Assembly (NCBI GenBank): GCA_900541785.1
Contig: UQKY01000003.1
Span: 1-64,000 of the forward strand
Length of the DNA: 64,000 nt
Reading direction: 5' to 3'
Origin: an uncultured Collinsella sp.
GTDB taxonomy: Bacteria; Actinomycetota; Coriobacteriia; Coriobacteriales; Coriobacteriaceae
In this document: piece by piece, positions 40,475 to 48,338 of the stretch
Position numbering within the stretch: the stretch's first letter is position 1
Layout of the letters: every line of letters starts with the position of its first letter
Made by a program: the position numbers and the translations under genes
The notes under the pieces: generated by a model
What the model saw: the letters and a program-made list of their open reading frames with translations, nothing else
Told to the model about the DNA's origin: nothing
Database searches by the model: none

Positions 40475-41131
40475 CTATTTACCACCTTTCATAGCCGGAA
40501 TTCGGCCAACAACGGGAATGCCCAGGAGCTCTTCCGCCTCTTCGGCACCGCGGATGCGGGTATTGAGCATGTCTGCCAAAACGACATAGGCGACTGCGAT
40601 AAAGATACCGGCGAGGAACGCGACGGCAATATACAGCGTGCGCTTGGGGCCGCTGGGGGCTTCGGGGGTCTTAGCCTCGTCGATAACGTTGATGCTCTGG
40701 GCAGCGCCGACGTTCTGAGCGACCGTACTCACCGAGCTAGCTATGGCCTTTGCGACCTCAGCCGTCTCCTTGGCATCGGTGCCGGTAACCGAAAGCGTAA
40801 TGACACGCGTGGTGGTCTCGGAGGAAACAGACACCTTGTAGTCATCCAGATCGGTGAGGCCCAGTTCCTTGGCGGCGCCGCTCTTAACGCTATCGCTATC
40901 CAGCAGCGTGGCGATATCGTTGGAAAGCATCTGGCTCGCCGAGAGATCGTTGTAGCTCATCTGGCCGCTATCGTCGGTCTTGGCGAGAATGTACATGCTC
41001 GTCGTCGCGGTATAGGTGTTGTCCATCGCGGCGAAGGACACGATACCCATGGCGATCGCGCAGACCACCGGAAGGGTGATGACCAGCTTGAGGTGCTTCT
41101 TCAGCAGCTGGAACAGTTCGAGAAGGGTCAT
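40475..41131 (-). CDS. cpsC: CpsC/Wzz-type chain-length determinant and kinase activator
   Basis: A 218-aa membrane protein with helices at about residues 17-37 and 167-187 and an extracellular loop between them, the Wzz/CpsC topology. The N-terminal segment LLELFQLLKKHLKLVITLPVV and the proline-rich region before helix 2 (PEAPSGPKRTLYIAVAFLAG) fit the family. The short cytosolic C-terminus (ELLGIPVVGRIPAMKGGK) would activate the CpsD kinase. It is the first gene of the cpsCDB operon; promoter sequences should lie in 41132-41326. Confidence 0.92.
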   Translation of the reverse strand: MTLLELFQLLKKHLKLVITLPVVCAIAMGIVSFAAMDNTYTATTSMYILAKTDDSGQMSYNDLSASQMLSNDIATLLDSDSVKSGAAKELGLTDLDDYKVSVSSETTTRVITLSVTGTDAKETAEVAKAIASSVSTVAQNVGAAQSINVIDEAKTPEAPSGPKRTLYIAVAFLAGIFIAVAYVVLADMLNTRIRGAEEAEELLGIPVVGRIPAMKGGK

Positions 41132-41326
41132 GCAGCTTGCCTTTCATTTCCCCAGTTCGGATTGACAAAACTGTCCGTATGTTATCGCATCTTTTTACCG
41201 AGACCAAACTCTATACATAAGAAACAGGCTCTCCTGTAAAAATGTCGGAAGCAATCGTAAAATTGCACAACAACGCCGCACCCGAAAGTCAAATGCGGCG
41301 TCTGCATCAATACCTATGTTGTATCG

Positions 41327-42751
41327 CTATGCGAATGGCTCGTCCTGCTGTATGGGAAACGTCACCGTAATGGTGGTTCCCACGCCCAACTCGCTCGACA
41401 GATCGAGCGTGGCGTGATGATACAGGGCCGCATGCTTGACAATGGCAAGCCCCAGACCGGTTCCGCCGCGCGCCTTGGACCTACTCTTGTCCACGCGATA
41501 GAACCGCTCAAATACCTTGCCCTGTTCTTCAGGCGCGATACCGATTCCCGTGTCGGCGACCGCAAGGAACGGATGGCCTTCGTCGTTGGTGCCGCACTGC
41601 AGCGTAACCGTACCGCCGGGTCGATTGTAGCGGATGGCGTTGCTTGCCAGATTATAGATGAGCTCGTCAATCAAGCGCGACACGCCCTCGATGACCACAG
41701 GCTTGGTCTCATGACTTATCGTCACATTCGCCTGACGGGCGACCTGTTCAAGACGCTGCTCAACCGCGTAGATGGCACGCGAGAGCTCAATAGGCTCCGT
41801 GGACCCAATGGGCACCGCCTCGCCCTCAGTTGCACGCTCGGCCTCGTCCAAGTTAGACAGCGTAAGGATGTCGTTGACAAGCGCTGCCAAGCGGCCCGCC
41901 TCACGATAGATGCGACCGCCAAAGTTGCGCAGGTCGTCCTCGCCCTCGACCATGCCGTTTGCGATGAGCTCGGCATAGCCCGAAATCGCCGTAAGCGGCG
42001 TCTTGAGCTCATGGGTGATATTCGCCGTGAACTCGCGGCGCATACGATCGTTGTCCGCCAGCACCGCCATTTGGCGCTTGAGTTCCTGGCGCTGCGACTC
42101 GATACGCTCAAGCATGGGGACCATCTCGGCATAGGCGTGCTCATAGCTACGGCGTGGGTGGTCCAAATCCACCTCTTGCAACGGCGCGATGATGGCACGG
42201 GACTCGCGGCGCGCCATAAAAAACGAGAGTACCGCACCCGCTGCTGCGATAAGCAGCATCGGCGCCACCATCGACAGCAAAATCGCCGCAACGCCAGGCT
42301 GGGCCTGCGCCAAGCGGACAACCTGGCCGTTATCAAGGGCGACGGCGCGATACAGCATAATCTCGTCGAGCGTAGAGCTTGCGCGCTCCGCGGAACCCGA
42401 ACCATTCTCAAAGGCCTCGATGACCTCGGGGCGATCGCCGTGGTTGGGCAGTGTGGAAGGCGACGCCTCGTTGTCGTAGGCAACCGATCCATCCTTGTTA
42501 ATCAGCGTGATGCGCAAGTCCTCGCGATCGAGGCTACGCAAGAACGGGATGAGCTCCTGCTGCTCGTCGAGGGCGGCAGCAATGAGCTCGGTTTCCTGTG
42601 CCAGATTGGCACTCGTGGCATCCGCCAAGGTGTTTTGCACAAAGAACGCACCCAGCACCGTAAACGCCACGATAACCGCCATGGCGCAGACAAAGATCGT
42701 CACAAAAACGCGGTGCGACAGCGTATGTTTTCCCTGGGGGGCGAAGACCAC
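41327..42751 (-). CDS. PhoR-like sensor histidine kinase
   Basis: A 474-aa membrane sensor kinase. Two helices (about 18-40 and 158-180) flank an extracytoplasmic sensor of about 115 residues; then follow the dimerisation His box FTANITHELKTPLTAISGY and ATPase motifs LIYNLASNAIRYN, VADTGIGIAPEEQ and GGTGLGLAIVKH. It is three bases downstream of its response regulator and the unit follows pstB, so a phosphate-sensing PhoR role is likely. Domain order agrees with PhoR-type kinases, but no PAS domain is evident. Confidence 0.9.
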   Translation of the reverse strand: MVFAPQGKHTLSHRVFVTIFVCAMAVIVAFTVLGAFFVQNTLADATSANLAQETELIAAALDEQQELIPFLRSLDREDLRITLINKDGSVAYDNEASPSTLPNHGDRPEVIEAFENGSGSAERASSTLDEIMLYRAVALDNGQVVRLAQAQPGVAAILLSMVAPMLLIAAAGAVLSFFMARRESRAIIAPLQEVDLDHPRRSYEHAYAEMVPMLERIESQRQELKRQMAVLADNDRMRREFTANITHELKTPLTAISGYAELIANGMVEGEDDLRNFGGRIYREAGRLAALVNDILTLSNLDEAERATEGEAVPIGSTEPIELSRAIYAVEQRLEQVARQANVTISHETKPVVIEGVSRLIDELIYNLASNAIRYNRPGGTVTLQCGTNDEGHPFLAVADTGIGIAPEEQGKVFERFYRVDKSRSKARGGTGLGLAIVKHAALYHHATLDLSSELGVGTTITVTFPIQQDEPFA

Positions 42752-42754
42752 GGG

Positions 42755-43483
42755 TTACTCCTCCGATGCAGTGGCCGCGGTGTCGTCACCTTCGGCACCA
42801 TCACCGGCAGAAGGCTCGGCCAAGCGGTAGCCCACGCCGCGCACGGTCTCGATGGCGCTGGCATGCTCGCCCAGTTTTTGGCGAAGCGTCTGCACGTGCA
42901 CGTCAACGGTGCGCGAACCGCCGTCGAAGTCCCAGCCCCACACGCTCTGCAGCAACGACTCGCGGGTAAAAACCACGCCGGGCTTGCGCATGAGGTACTC
43001 GAGCAGGTCGAACTCGCGCAGGGTGAGCTTAAGCGGCTCGCCGGCAACGGTCACCTCGCGATGGCTGGGCGAGAGCACGATGTCGCCCACGCTGAGCACA
43101 TCGCTCGCCTGCTTGACCATGCCGCCGCGACGCAGCAGTGCGCGGCAGCGGCTCGCAAGCTCCATGAGCGAAAACGGCTTAGTCAGGTAATCGTCGGCAC
43201 CGCCATCGAGCGCCATCACCTTGTCGAGCTCGGTATCCTTGGCGGTAAGCATCATGATGGGCACCGTCGCCGTCAGGCGATCGGCACGCAGTCGACGCAT
43301 AATCGCCAAGCCATCGGTATCGGGCAGCATGATGTCGAGCAGGACGGCATCGGGTACCCGTCGCGCCACGGCAGCCTTAAACTCACCGTCGCACGAAAAG
43401 CCTTCGGCCTCAATCCCCTGCTTGCGCAGCGCATAGACCGTCAAATCCCTGATGTTGTCATCGTCCTCGACGTAATAGATCAT
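42755..43483 (-). CDS. PhoB-like response regulator (OmpR family)
   Basis: A 242-aa regulator with a receiver domain (VEDDDNIRD, phospho-acceptor in VLLDIMLPDTDG, conserved Lys in DDYLTKPF) and an OmpR/PhoB winged helix at about residues 135-230 (LTLREFDLLEYLMRKPG, TVDVHVQTLRQKLG). ATG at 43483 has AAAGGGG upstream, making the longer ATG at 43507 unlikely. It has a short acidic tail after the DNA-binding domain. The adjacent kinase gene and nearby pstB suggest control of phosphate-starvation genes. Confidence 0.92.
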   Translation of the reverse strand: MIYYVEDDDNIRDLTVYALRKQGIEAEGFSCDGEFKAAVARRVPDAVLLDIMLPDTDGLAIMRRLRADRLTATVPIMMLTAKDTELDKVMALDGGADDYLTKPFSLMELASRCRALLRRGGMVKQASDVLSVGDIVLSPSHREVTVAGEPLKLTLREFDLLEYLMRKPGVVFTRESLLQSVWGWDFDGGSRTVDVHVQTLRQKLGEHASAIETVRGVGYRLAEPSAGDGAEGDDTAATASEE

Positions 43484-43547
43484 GTTGAACCCCTTTGCGG
43501 CCGGCATGACCGCATCTTAACCCTAAAGGTACCTTTACTAGATGGTA

Positions 43548-44423
43548 TCAGCCAAAACGCCCCGTCAAATAATCCGCCGTGCGCGGATCGGTCGGATTCT
43601 TGAAGAGTTGCGCGGTGGGCGCGTGCTCCACCAGCTCACCCAGCAAAAAGAATGCGACCGAATCGGAGATACGCGCCGCCTGCTGCATATTGTGCGTAAC
43701 GACCACGAGCGTGCAGGTCTCTTTGAGCTCACAGGCCAGCTGCTCCACCACCAGCGTCGACACAGGGTCGAGTGCCGAGGTCGGCTCGTCCATCAGCAGA
43801 ATGTCGGGCTGCACGGCCAGCGCGCGGGCGATGCACAGACGCTGCTGCTGGCCGCCCGAAAGACCCAGACCCGACTCTTTGAGCTTGTCCTTGACCTCAT
43901 CCCATAGCGCAGCGCGACGAAGGGAGTCCTCGACCAGCTCGTCGAGCACGACGCGGTCGCGCACACCCATACCGCGCGGCCCATAGGCGACGTTGTCGTA
44001 GATGCTCATGGGAAACGGGTTGGGGCGCTGGAACACCATGCCCACGCGCTGGCGCAAACGGCAGATGTCGTAATCGCCCAGGATATCTTGACCATCGAGC
44101 GCAATCTTGCCCTCGATACGGCAATCCTTGATGCCGTCGTTCATGCGGTTAAAGCAGCGCAGCAACGTGGACTTTCCGCAGCCCGAAGGCCCGATAAATG
44201 AGGTGATCTGCTTGTCGCGGATCTTGATATTCACGTCCTTGAGCGCATGATGGTCGCCATAGAACAGGTCGAGGCCCTCGACGTCGATGCGCGTCGGCGA
44301 GGCGGCAAGATCCTCTGCCGTGGGGCGAGTCGCATCCCCAACCTCGCGCTCGTGCGCGGCCTCGGCCTGCGCTTCCATGAGTTCTTCAAGCTCCGTGGGC
44401 TCCACAGCCGCAGCAGCCGTCAT
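43548..44423 (-). CDS. pstB: Phosphate ABC transporter ATPase
   Basis: A 291-aa ABC ATPase with Walker A GPSGCGKST, the PstB hallmark LLRCFNRMND, signature LSGGQQQRL and Walker B ILLMDEPTSALDP. It would power phosphate import. It has an N-terminal extension of about 45 residues rich in Ala and Glu before the ABC domain (RIDVEGLDLFYG), which most PstB proteins lack. The usual pstS, pstC and pstA are not adjacent: upstream lies a VanS-like kinase. It is followed by PhoBR-like genes, a common arrangement for phosphate control. The ATG at 44423 follows GGAGG. Confidence 0.93.
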   Translation of the reverse strand: MTAAAAVEPTELEELMEAQAEAAHEREVGDATRPTAEDLAASPTRIDVEGLDLFYGDHHALKDVNIKIRDKQITSFIGPSGCGKSTLLRCFNRMNDGIKDCRIEGKIALDGQDILGDYDICRLRQRVGMVFQRPNPFPMSIYDNVAYGPRGMGVRDRVVLDELVEDSLRRAALWDEVKDKLKESGLGLSGGQQQRLCIARALAVQPDILLMDEPTSALDPVSTLVVEQLACELKETCTLVVVTHNMQQAARISDSVAFFLLGELVEHAPTAQLFKNPTDPRTADYLTGRFG

Positions 44424-44526
44424 ACCGCATACCTCCACATCGATATCAATTCAGCAGTATCGATAGTAGAAATCGCGGCTCATATGCACGTGAGCGCATT
44501 GTCAAGTGTTTGTAAGGGCACGCTGG

Positions 44527-45771
44527 CTATGCGGCGGGCAGCTCGATGGTGAATATCGTGTGTTCGGGCGTCGATTCACATGCAACGGTACCGCCGTGTG
44601 CCGCGATGATCTCCTTGGCAATAGCAAGGCCCAGACCGGCACCACCGCGATTGGTCGCACGCGCCGCATCCAGGCGATAGAACTTCTCAAAGATCACCTT
44701 GAGCTTAGCCGCAGGGATAGGATCGCCCTGATTGATAAAGCGAACGCGCACGCCGCCATCGTCTTGGCGCCCGGCCTCAATCGTGATAGTCGAGCCCTCA
44801 TAGCTATAGGCGACGGCGTTTTTCATGATGTTGTTGAACACGCGAGCCATCTTGTCGCCATCCACGAGCACCGTCAGGTCCTCGTGGATATCAACTTGGG
44901 CTTCCTTATGCTGCTCGTTGAGGATGGGATAGAACTCGTCAGCCACCTGAGCCAGCAGCAACCCCAGATCAACATAGCCGCGCGTGAGCACGATATCGTG
45001 GAAGTCAAAGCGTGTGATATCGAAGAACTCTTCGATGAGTGCATCGAGCCGGTGCGCCTTGTCGAGAGCCACGCCCGTAAAGTGCGCACGTTGCTCAACC
45101 GGCAGCTCAGGAGCCTCTTGCAGCAGCGAAAGATAGCCCACCACACTGGCAAGCGGGGTGCGTAGGTCATGTGCCAAGTACGTGACCAGATCATCCTTGC
45201 GATGCGACTCGTCACGCAAGGCCTGTTGCACCTTGCGCTCACGGTCACGCACGCGGTTAAGGGCGCCCTCGACCTCCAAGAAGTCGCCGTCGATGTTGTC
45301 CCAGGTGTCGGGGTGATCGATCAGGCGATCTTGAATACGAGCGGCCAGCACACAATCGGCATGCTGCTCGCCCTGTTCGTAGCCCTGGTAGTACAGGGCG
45401 CGGCCACACAAGAACAGCACGCACGCGGCAAGCGCCAGCACAAAGCCAAGCATGTTGAATACAAAGCCGGCATCGAACAGCACCGGCCCTTCGATGCCGC
45501 CGAGCGCCATGGCGCCAATCGCCAACGTCATGGCCCACGCGGCGCCGCCAATCACCATGCAGCGGCGCACGATCTCAAATCGATCGATCAGCAAAAAGCC
45601 GGCAAGCAGCACCGTCAAGATTCCGGCGATGTTGTCGATGCCAATCAGCAGCAGGCTCAGCAAAAAGAGCAGCACCGTTGCAAGCGCGCGGTTGTCGACG
45701 ACCGACCTCACGTATTCAAAGAGCCGATCGGGTACCTCGAATGCCTGCCTATCGTCTTTTGTCATATCCAC
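44527..45771 (-). CDS. VanS-like sensor histidine kinase
   Basis: A 414-aa kinase with four predicted helices in the first 130 residues (for example TVLLFLLSLLLIGIDNIAG and FVFNMLGFVLALAACVLFL) and little extracellular sequence. The His box is LVTYLAHDLRTPLASVVGYL, followed by NNIMKNAVAYS, and GGAGLGLAIAKEI. The His-box wording AHDLRTPL is typical of VanS-type kinases. It follows its response regulator by 19 bases and the pair is divergent from a D,D-carboxypeptidase gene, which it may regulate in response to cell-wall stress. Confidence 0.9.
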   Translation of the reverse strand: MDMTKDDRQAFEVPDRLFEYVRSVVDNRALATVLLFLLSLLLIGIDNIAGILTVLLAGFLLIDRFEIVRRCMVIGGAAWAMTLAIGAMALGGIEGPVLFDAGFVFNMLGFVLALAACVLFLCGRALYYQGYEQGEQHADCVLAARIQDRLIDHPDTWDNIDGDFLEVEGALNRVRDRERKVQQALRDESHRKDDLVTYLAHDLRTPLASVVGYLSLLQEAPELPVEQRAHFTGVALDKAHRLDALIEEFFDITRFDFHDIVLTRGYVDLGLLLAQVADEFYPILNEQHKEAQVDIHEDLTVLVDGDKMARVFNNIMKNAVAYSYEGSTITIEAGRQDDGGVRVRFINQGDPIPAAKLKVIFEKFYRLDAARATNRGGAGLGLAIAKEIIAAHGGTVACESTPEHTIFTIELPAA

Positions 45772-45790
45772 TTCCCCACCATCAAAGGCG

Positions 45791-46486
45791 CTATTCGATG
45801 ATGTAGCCGACGCCCCAGACGTTTTTGATAAAGCGTGGCTTTTGTGCGTCGTCGCCGATTTTTTCGCGCAAGTGGCGAATGTGCACCATCACCGTATTGT
45901 TGGAGCCGGGCATAAAATCCTCGCTCCACACCGCGCGGAACAGGTCCTCCACGGCCACCACGCTGCCGCGATGCTCGACCAGATACAGCAAGATTGAATA
46001 CTCGGTGGGTGTGAGGCGTACCGGTGCACCGTCCACCGTCACGGAACGAGCGTCGCGGTTGATCTCCAAGCCGTCGAGCTGAATGGTCGGCGACTCGGCC
46101 GCCTGTGCACGGCTACCGTAGCTGGTGTAGCGGCGAAGCTGAGCGTGCACGCGCGCGATGAGCTCCAGCGGACGGAACGGCTTAACCACGTAATCGTCCG
46201 CGCCAAGCGAAAGGCCCCCGATCTTGTCTTGCTGGGCATCGCGCGCCGTCAGCATGATCACGGGATAGGTATGGCTGGAACGGATCGTACGCAGCAGCTC
46301 AAACCCATCGATATCGGGCAGCATGACATCTAGCAGCGCCAAATCGAACTCCTGCTCCAAAATCGCCTTGGCAGCATCGGCCCCGCTATAGGCAATCTGG
46401 ACATCAAAGCCCTCTTTTGTAAGGTAGATGCCAACCAAGTCGGCGATGGCCTTTTCGTCATCAACTACCAGTATGCGCTCGTTCAT
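45791..46486 (-). CDS. VanR-like response regulator (OmpR family)
   Basis: A 231-aa regulator with a receiver domain (VDDEKAIADLVGIYL, acceptor in LALLDVMLPDIDGF, DDYVVKPF) and a winged helix (LTPTEYSILLYLVEHRG, NTVMVHIRHLREKIG). It most resembles VanR-type regulators, which control D-Ala-D-Ala remodelling genes. The intergenic region to the divergent carboxypeptidase (46487-46683) would hold its target promoter; no repeated binding motif was identified there. Confidence 0.92.
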   Translation of the reverse strand: MNERILVVDDEKAIADLVGIYLTKEGFDVQIAYSGADAAKAILEQEFDLALLDVMLPDIDGFELLRTIRSSHTYPVIMLTARDAQQDKIGGLSLGADDYVVKPFRPLELIARVHAQLRRYTSYGSRAQAAESPTIQLDGLEINRDARSVTVDGAPVRLTPTEYSILLYLVEHRGSVVAVEDLFRAVWSEDFMPGSNNTVMVHIRHLREKIGDDAQKPRFIKNVWGVGYIIE

Positions 46487-46683
46487 GCGTGCTCCTCTCG
46501 CGCTCCATTATGCCTGAGGCGACGCACGCCACACACAACAAGCGTGGGTGATTAAGTCGGTCTTAAGCACCCTTGTGCCCGTTCGAACGCGGATGTGGGC
46601 CACGCACGCACGCGATGATCGCCGACGCCGGCAAACGATATACTCTAGTTTCAGAAGAGACCATCCCGTCGAAAGCGAAATCT

Positions 46684-48024
46684 GTGAAGTCCCTCACCTC
46701 TTTTGCAAAGCGCTCAGCCCAGCTTGCCGCCGGCTTTGTCTGCGCTATCGCCCTTGCCGCTGGCGCGCCCACCGTCGCCGGCGCCCAAGTGCTCACGACC
46801 GACAATGTTTGCGGCAAAACCGCCGATGCGCGCGGCATCACGGCCGAAAACCTGCCCGATATCGATGCGACCAATGCCCTCGTCATGGGCAAAGACGGTA
46901 CCGTCTACTATGGGCGCGGCGCCGATGAGCAGGTCAAAATCGCCTCGATCACCAAGGTCATGACCGCAATCCTAACCGTCGAGAATTGCAAGATGGACGA
47001 GAAGGTCACGGTGAGCAACGCCGCAGCCACCGTGGGTAATTCGACCGCCGGCTTGCTCGAAGGCGACGAGCTTACCGTGGAGCAGGCACTACGCGGTCTG
47101 ATGATTCCCTCGGGCAACGACGCCGCCATCGTGCTCGCCGAATATGTGGGCAAGAAGATCGACCCCAAGACCAAAGACGCCGAGGCCACATTTGTGAAGG
47201 CCATGAACGAGCGCGCTAAGAAGCTCGGCTGTACCGGTACGCTTTTTGAAAACCCGCATGGTCTGGACTTTGATGAGTGGGCTGGCAATATGCACTCAAC
47301 CGCACACGACGTAGCGCTGATGATGCAGGAGGCCATGAAAAACGACACGATCCGCGAGGTCGTAGCGAGCGAGGATTCCTGGATCGAGGTCACGGGCGCC
47401 GACGGCACCGACCATTCGCATTCCATGGACACGCATAACTATTTGCTGGGCCAAGATGGCAACATCGGCGGCAAGACCGGCACCACCGACGACGCGGGCT
47501 ATTGCTTTACGAGCGCCTACAACCGCGACGGCGACGAGATCTACACCGTTATTTTGAACTCCACCACCACCGATCAGCGCTTTACCGATACCGCCACCCT
47601 TGCCAACTGGTACTACGGTCACGAGGTGACGGTCGCAATCGCCAACACGCAAGAAAAGACCGCCAACGGCAACCCGCTTATGGCGCGCATTAGTCAAACC
47701 GACTGGACGGATAAGACAATCGACGCCACGCTCGCCGATCCCACGGCGCAAGCGACCGTGTTTTCCCTTGCCGGCGAGGTGACCGAAAAGGTTAGCTACG
47801 ACGATCTTTCGGGCACGGTGCATGTGGGCGACAAGGTGGGCAGCGTTACACTCAAGCAGGACGGCACCAAGATCGCCGTCATGGACCTGGTTGCCGACGA
47901 GGAAGGCGCAGGGCCGAATCCCATTGAATGGCTGCTCGTGAAGCTCGATCGCTTGGGCCGCCGCATCGACAACCGCCCGCTCACAGCCGAGAGCGAGACC
48001 GTAGCCAAGGCGCCCAAGGCGTAG
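46684..48024 (+). CDS. D-alanyl-D-alanine carboxypeptidase (class A low-mass PBP)
   Basis: A 446-aa exported serine peptidase that trims the terminal D-Ala from peptidoglycan stems. A signal peptide follows the GTG start at 46684 (MKSLTSFAKRSAQ, hydrophobic LAAGFVCAIALAAG, cleavage near VAGA-Q). Active-site motifs are SITK, SGN in IPSGNDAA and KTG in GGKTGTTDDAGY. A C-terminal PBP5-type beta domain starts near residue 310 and the tail may be amphipathic for membrane association. In-frame starts further upstream (46573, 46615) would place extra residues before the signal peptide. It is divergent from the VanRS-like genes. Confidence 0.93.
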   Translation: MKSLTSFAKRSAQLAAGFVCAIALAAGAPTVAGAQVLTTDNVCGKTADARGITAENLPDIDATNALVMGKDGTVYYGRGADEQVKIASITKVMTAILTVENCKMDEKVTVSNAAATVGNSTAGLLEGDELTVEQALRGLMIPSGNDAAIVLAEYVGKKIDPKTKDAEATFVKAMNERAKKLGCTGTLFENPHGLDFDEWAGNMHSTAHDVALMMQEAMKNDTIREVVASEDSWIEVTGADGTDHSHSMDTHNYLLGQDGNIGGKTGTTDDAGYCFTSAYNRDGDEIYTVILNSTTTDQRFTDTATLANWYYGHEVTVAIANTQEKTANGNPLMARISQTDWTDKTIDATLADPTAQATVFSLAGEVTEKVSYDDLSGTVHVGDKVGSVTLKQDGTKIAVMDLVADEEGAGPNPIEWLLVKLDRLGRRIDNRPLTAESETVAKAPKA

Positions 48025-48053
48025 GGCCGGAGCGATATCACATCGAACCAAAT

Positions 48054-48081
48054 GAGGCGTCCAACGGGGCGCCTCAATTTT
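48054..48081 (+). terminator. Terminator of the carboxypeptidase gene
   Basis: GAGGCG and CGCCTC pair around a ten-base loop and are followed by AATTTTG. It lies 30 bases after the stop codon. Confidence 0.75.
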
Positions 48082-48084
48082 GAG

Positions 48085-48100
48085 GGTTCGAATCCCCAGC
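48085..48100 (+). other. T-arm fragment of tRNA-Ser, inverted
   Basis: GGTTCGAATCCCCAGC is identical to the T-loop and T-stem 3' side of the tRNA-Ser at 48156-48246 but lies on the opposite strand, 56 bases beyond the tRNA 3' end, with the shared terminator hairpin between. The similarity continues weakly to CTCCGC. Confidence 0.6.
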
Positions 48101-48114
48101 CTCCTTTCTCCGCA

Positions 48115-48141
48115 CAAAAAAGGGCCCCAAATGGGACCCTT
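48115..48141 (-). terminator. Terminator of tRNA-Ser
   Basis: On the minus strand AAGGGTCCC and GGGGCCCTT pair and are followed by TTTTTG, about 15 bases after the tRNA 3' end. Confidence 0.8.
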
Positions 48142-48155
48142 CTTCAAATTCGTAC

Positions 48156-48246
48156 TGGCGGAGAGCTGGGGATTCGAACCCCAGATGCCCTTTTGGGGCA
48201 TACTCGCTTAGCAGGCGAGCACCTTCGGCCTCTCGGTCAGCTCTCC
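48156..48246 (-). tRNA. tRNA-Ser(GCT)
   Basis: A 91-nt type II tRNA including encoded CCA. The acceptor stem is GGAGAG.../...CTCTCC, the anticodon arm CTCGC-CTGCTAA-GCGAG gives anticodon GCT, the variable arm is TGCCCC/GGGCA, and the T-arm has GGTTCGAATCC. It reads AGC and AGU serine codons. Confidence 0.93.
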
Positions 48247-48338
48247 GTAACAGCCGTTCTATAGTAACCAAACAGCCAAGGATGGGCAAGAGGAAATTTT
48301 CTAATTGCCTAGCATCCTTTCCTCATTGGAAGCTTCGC

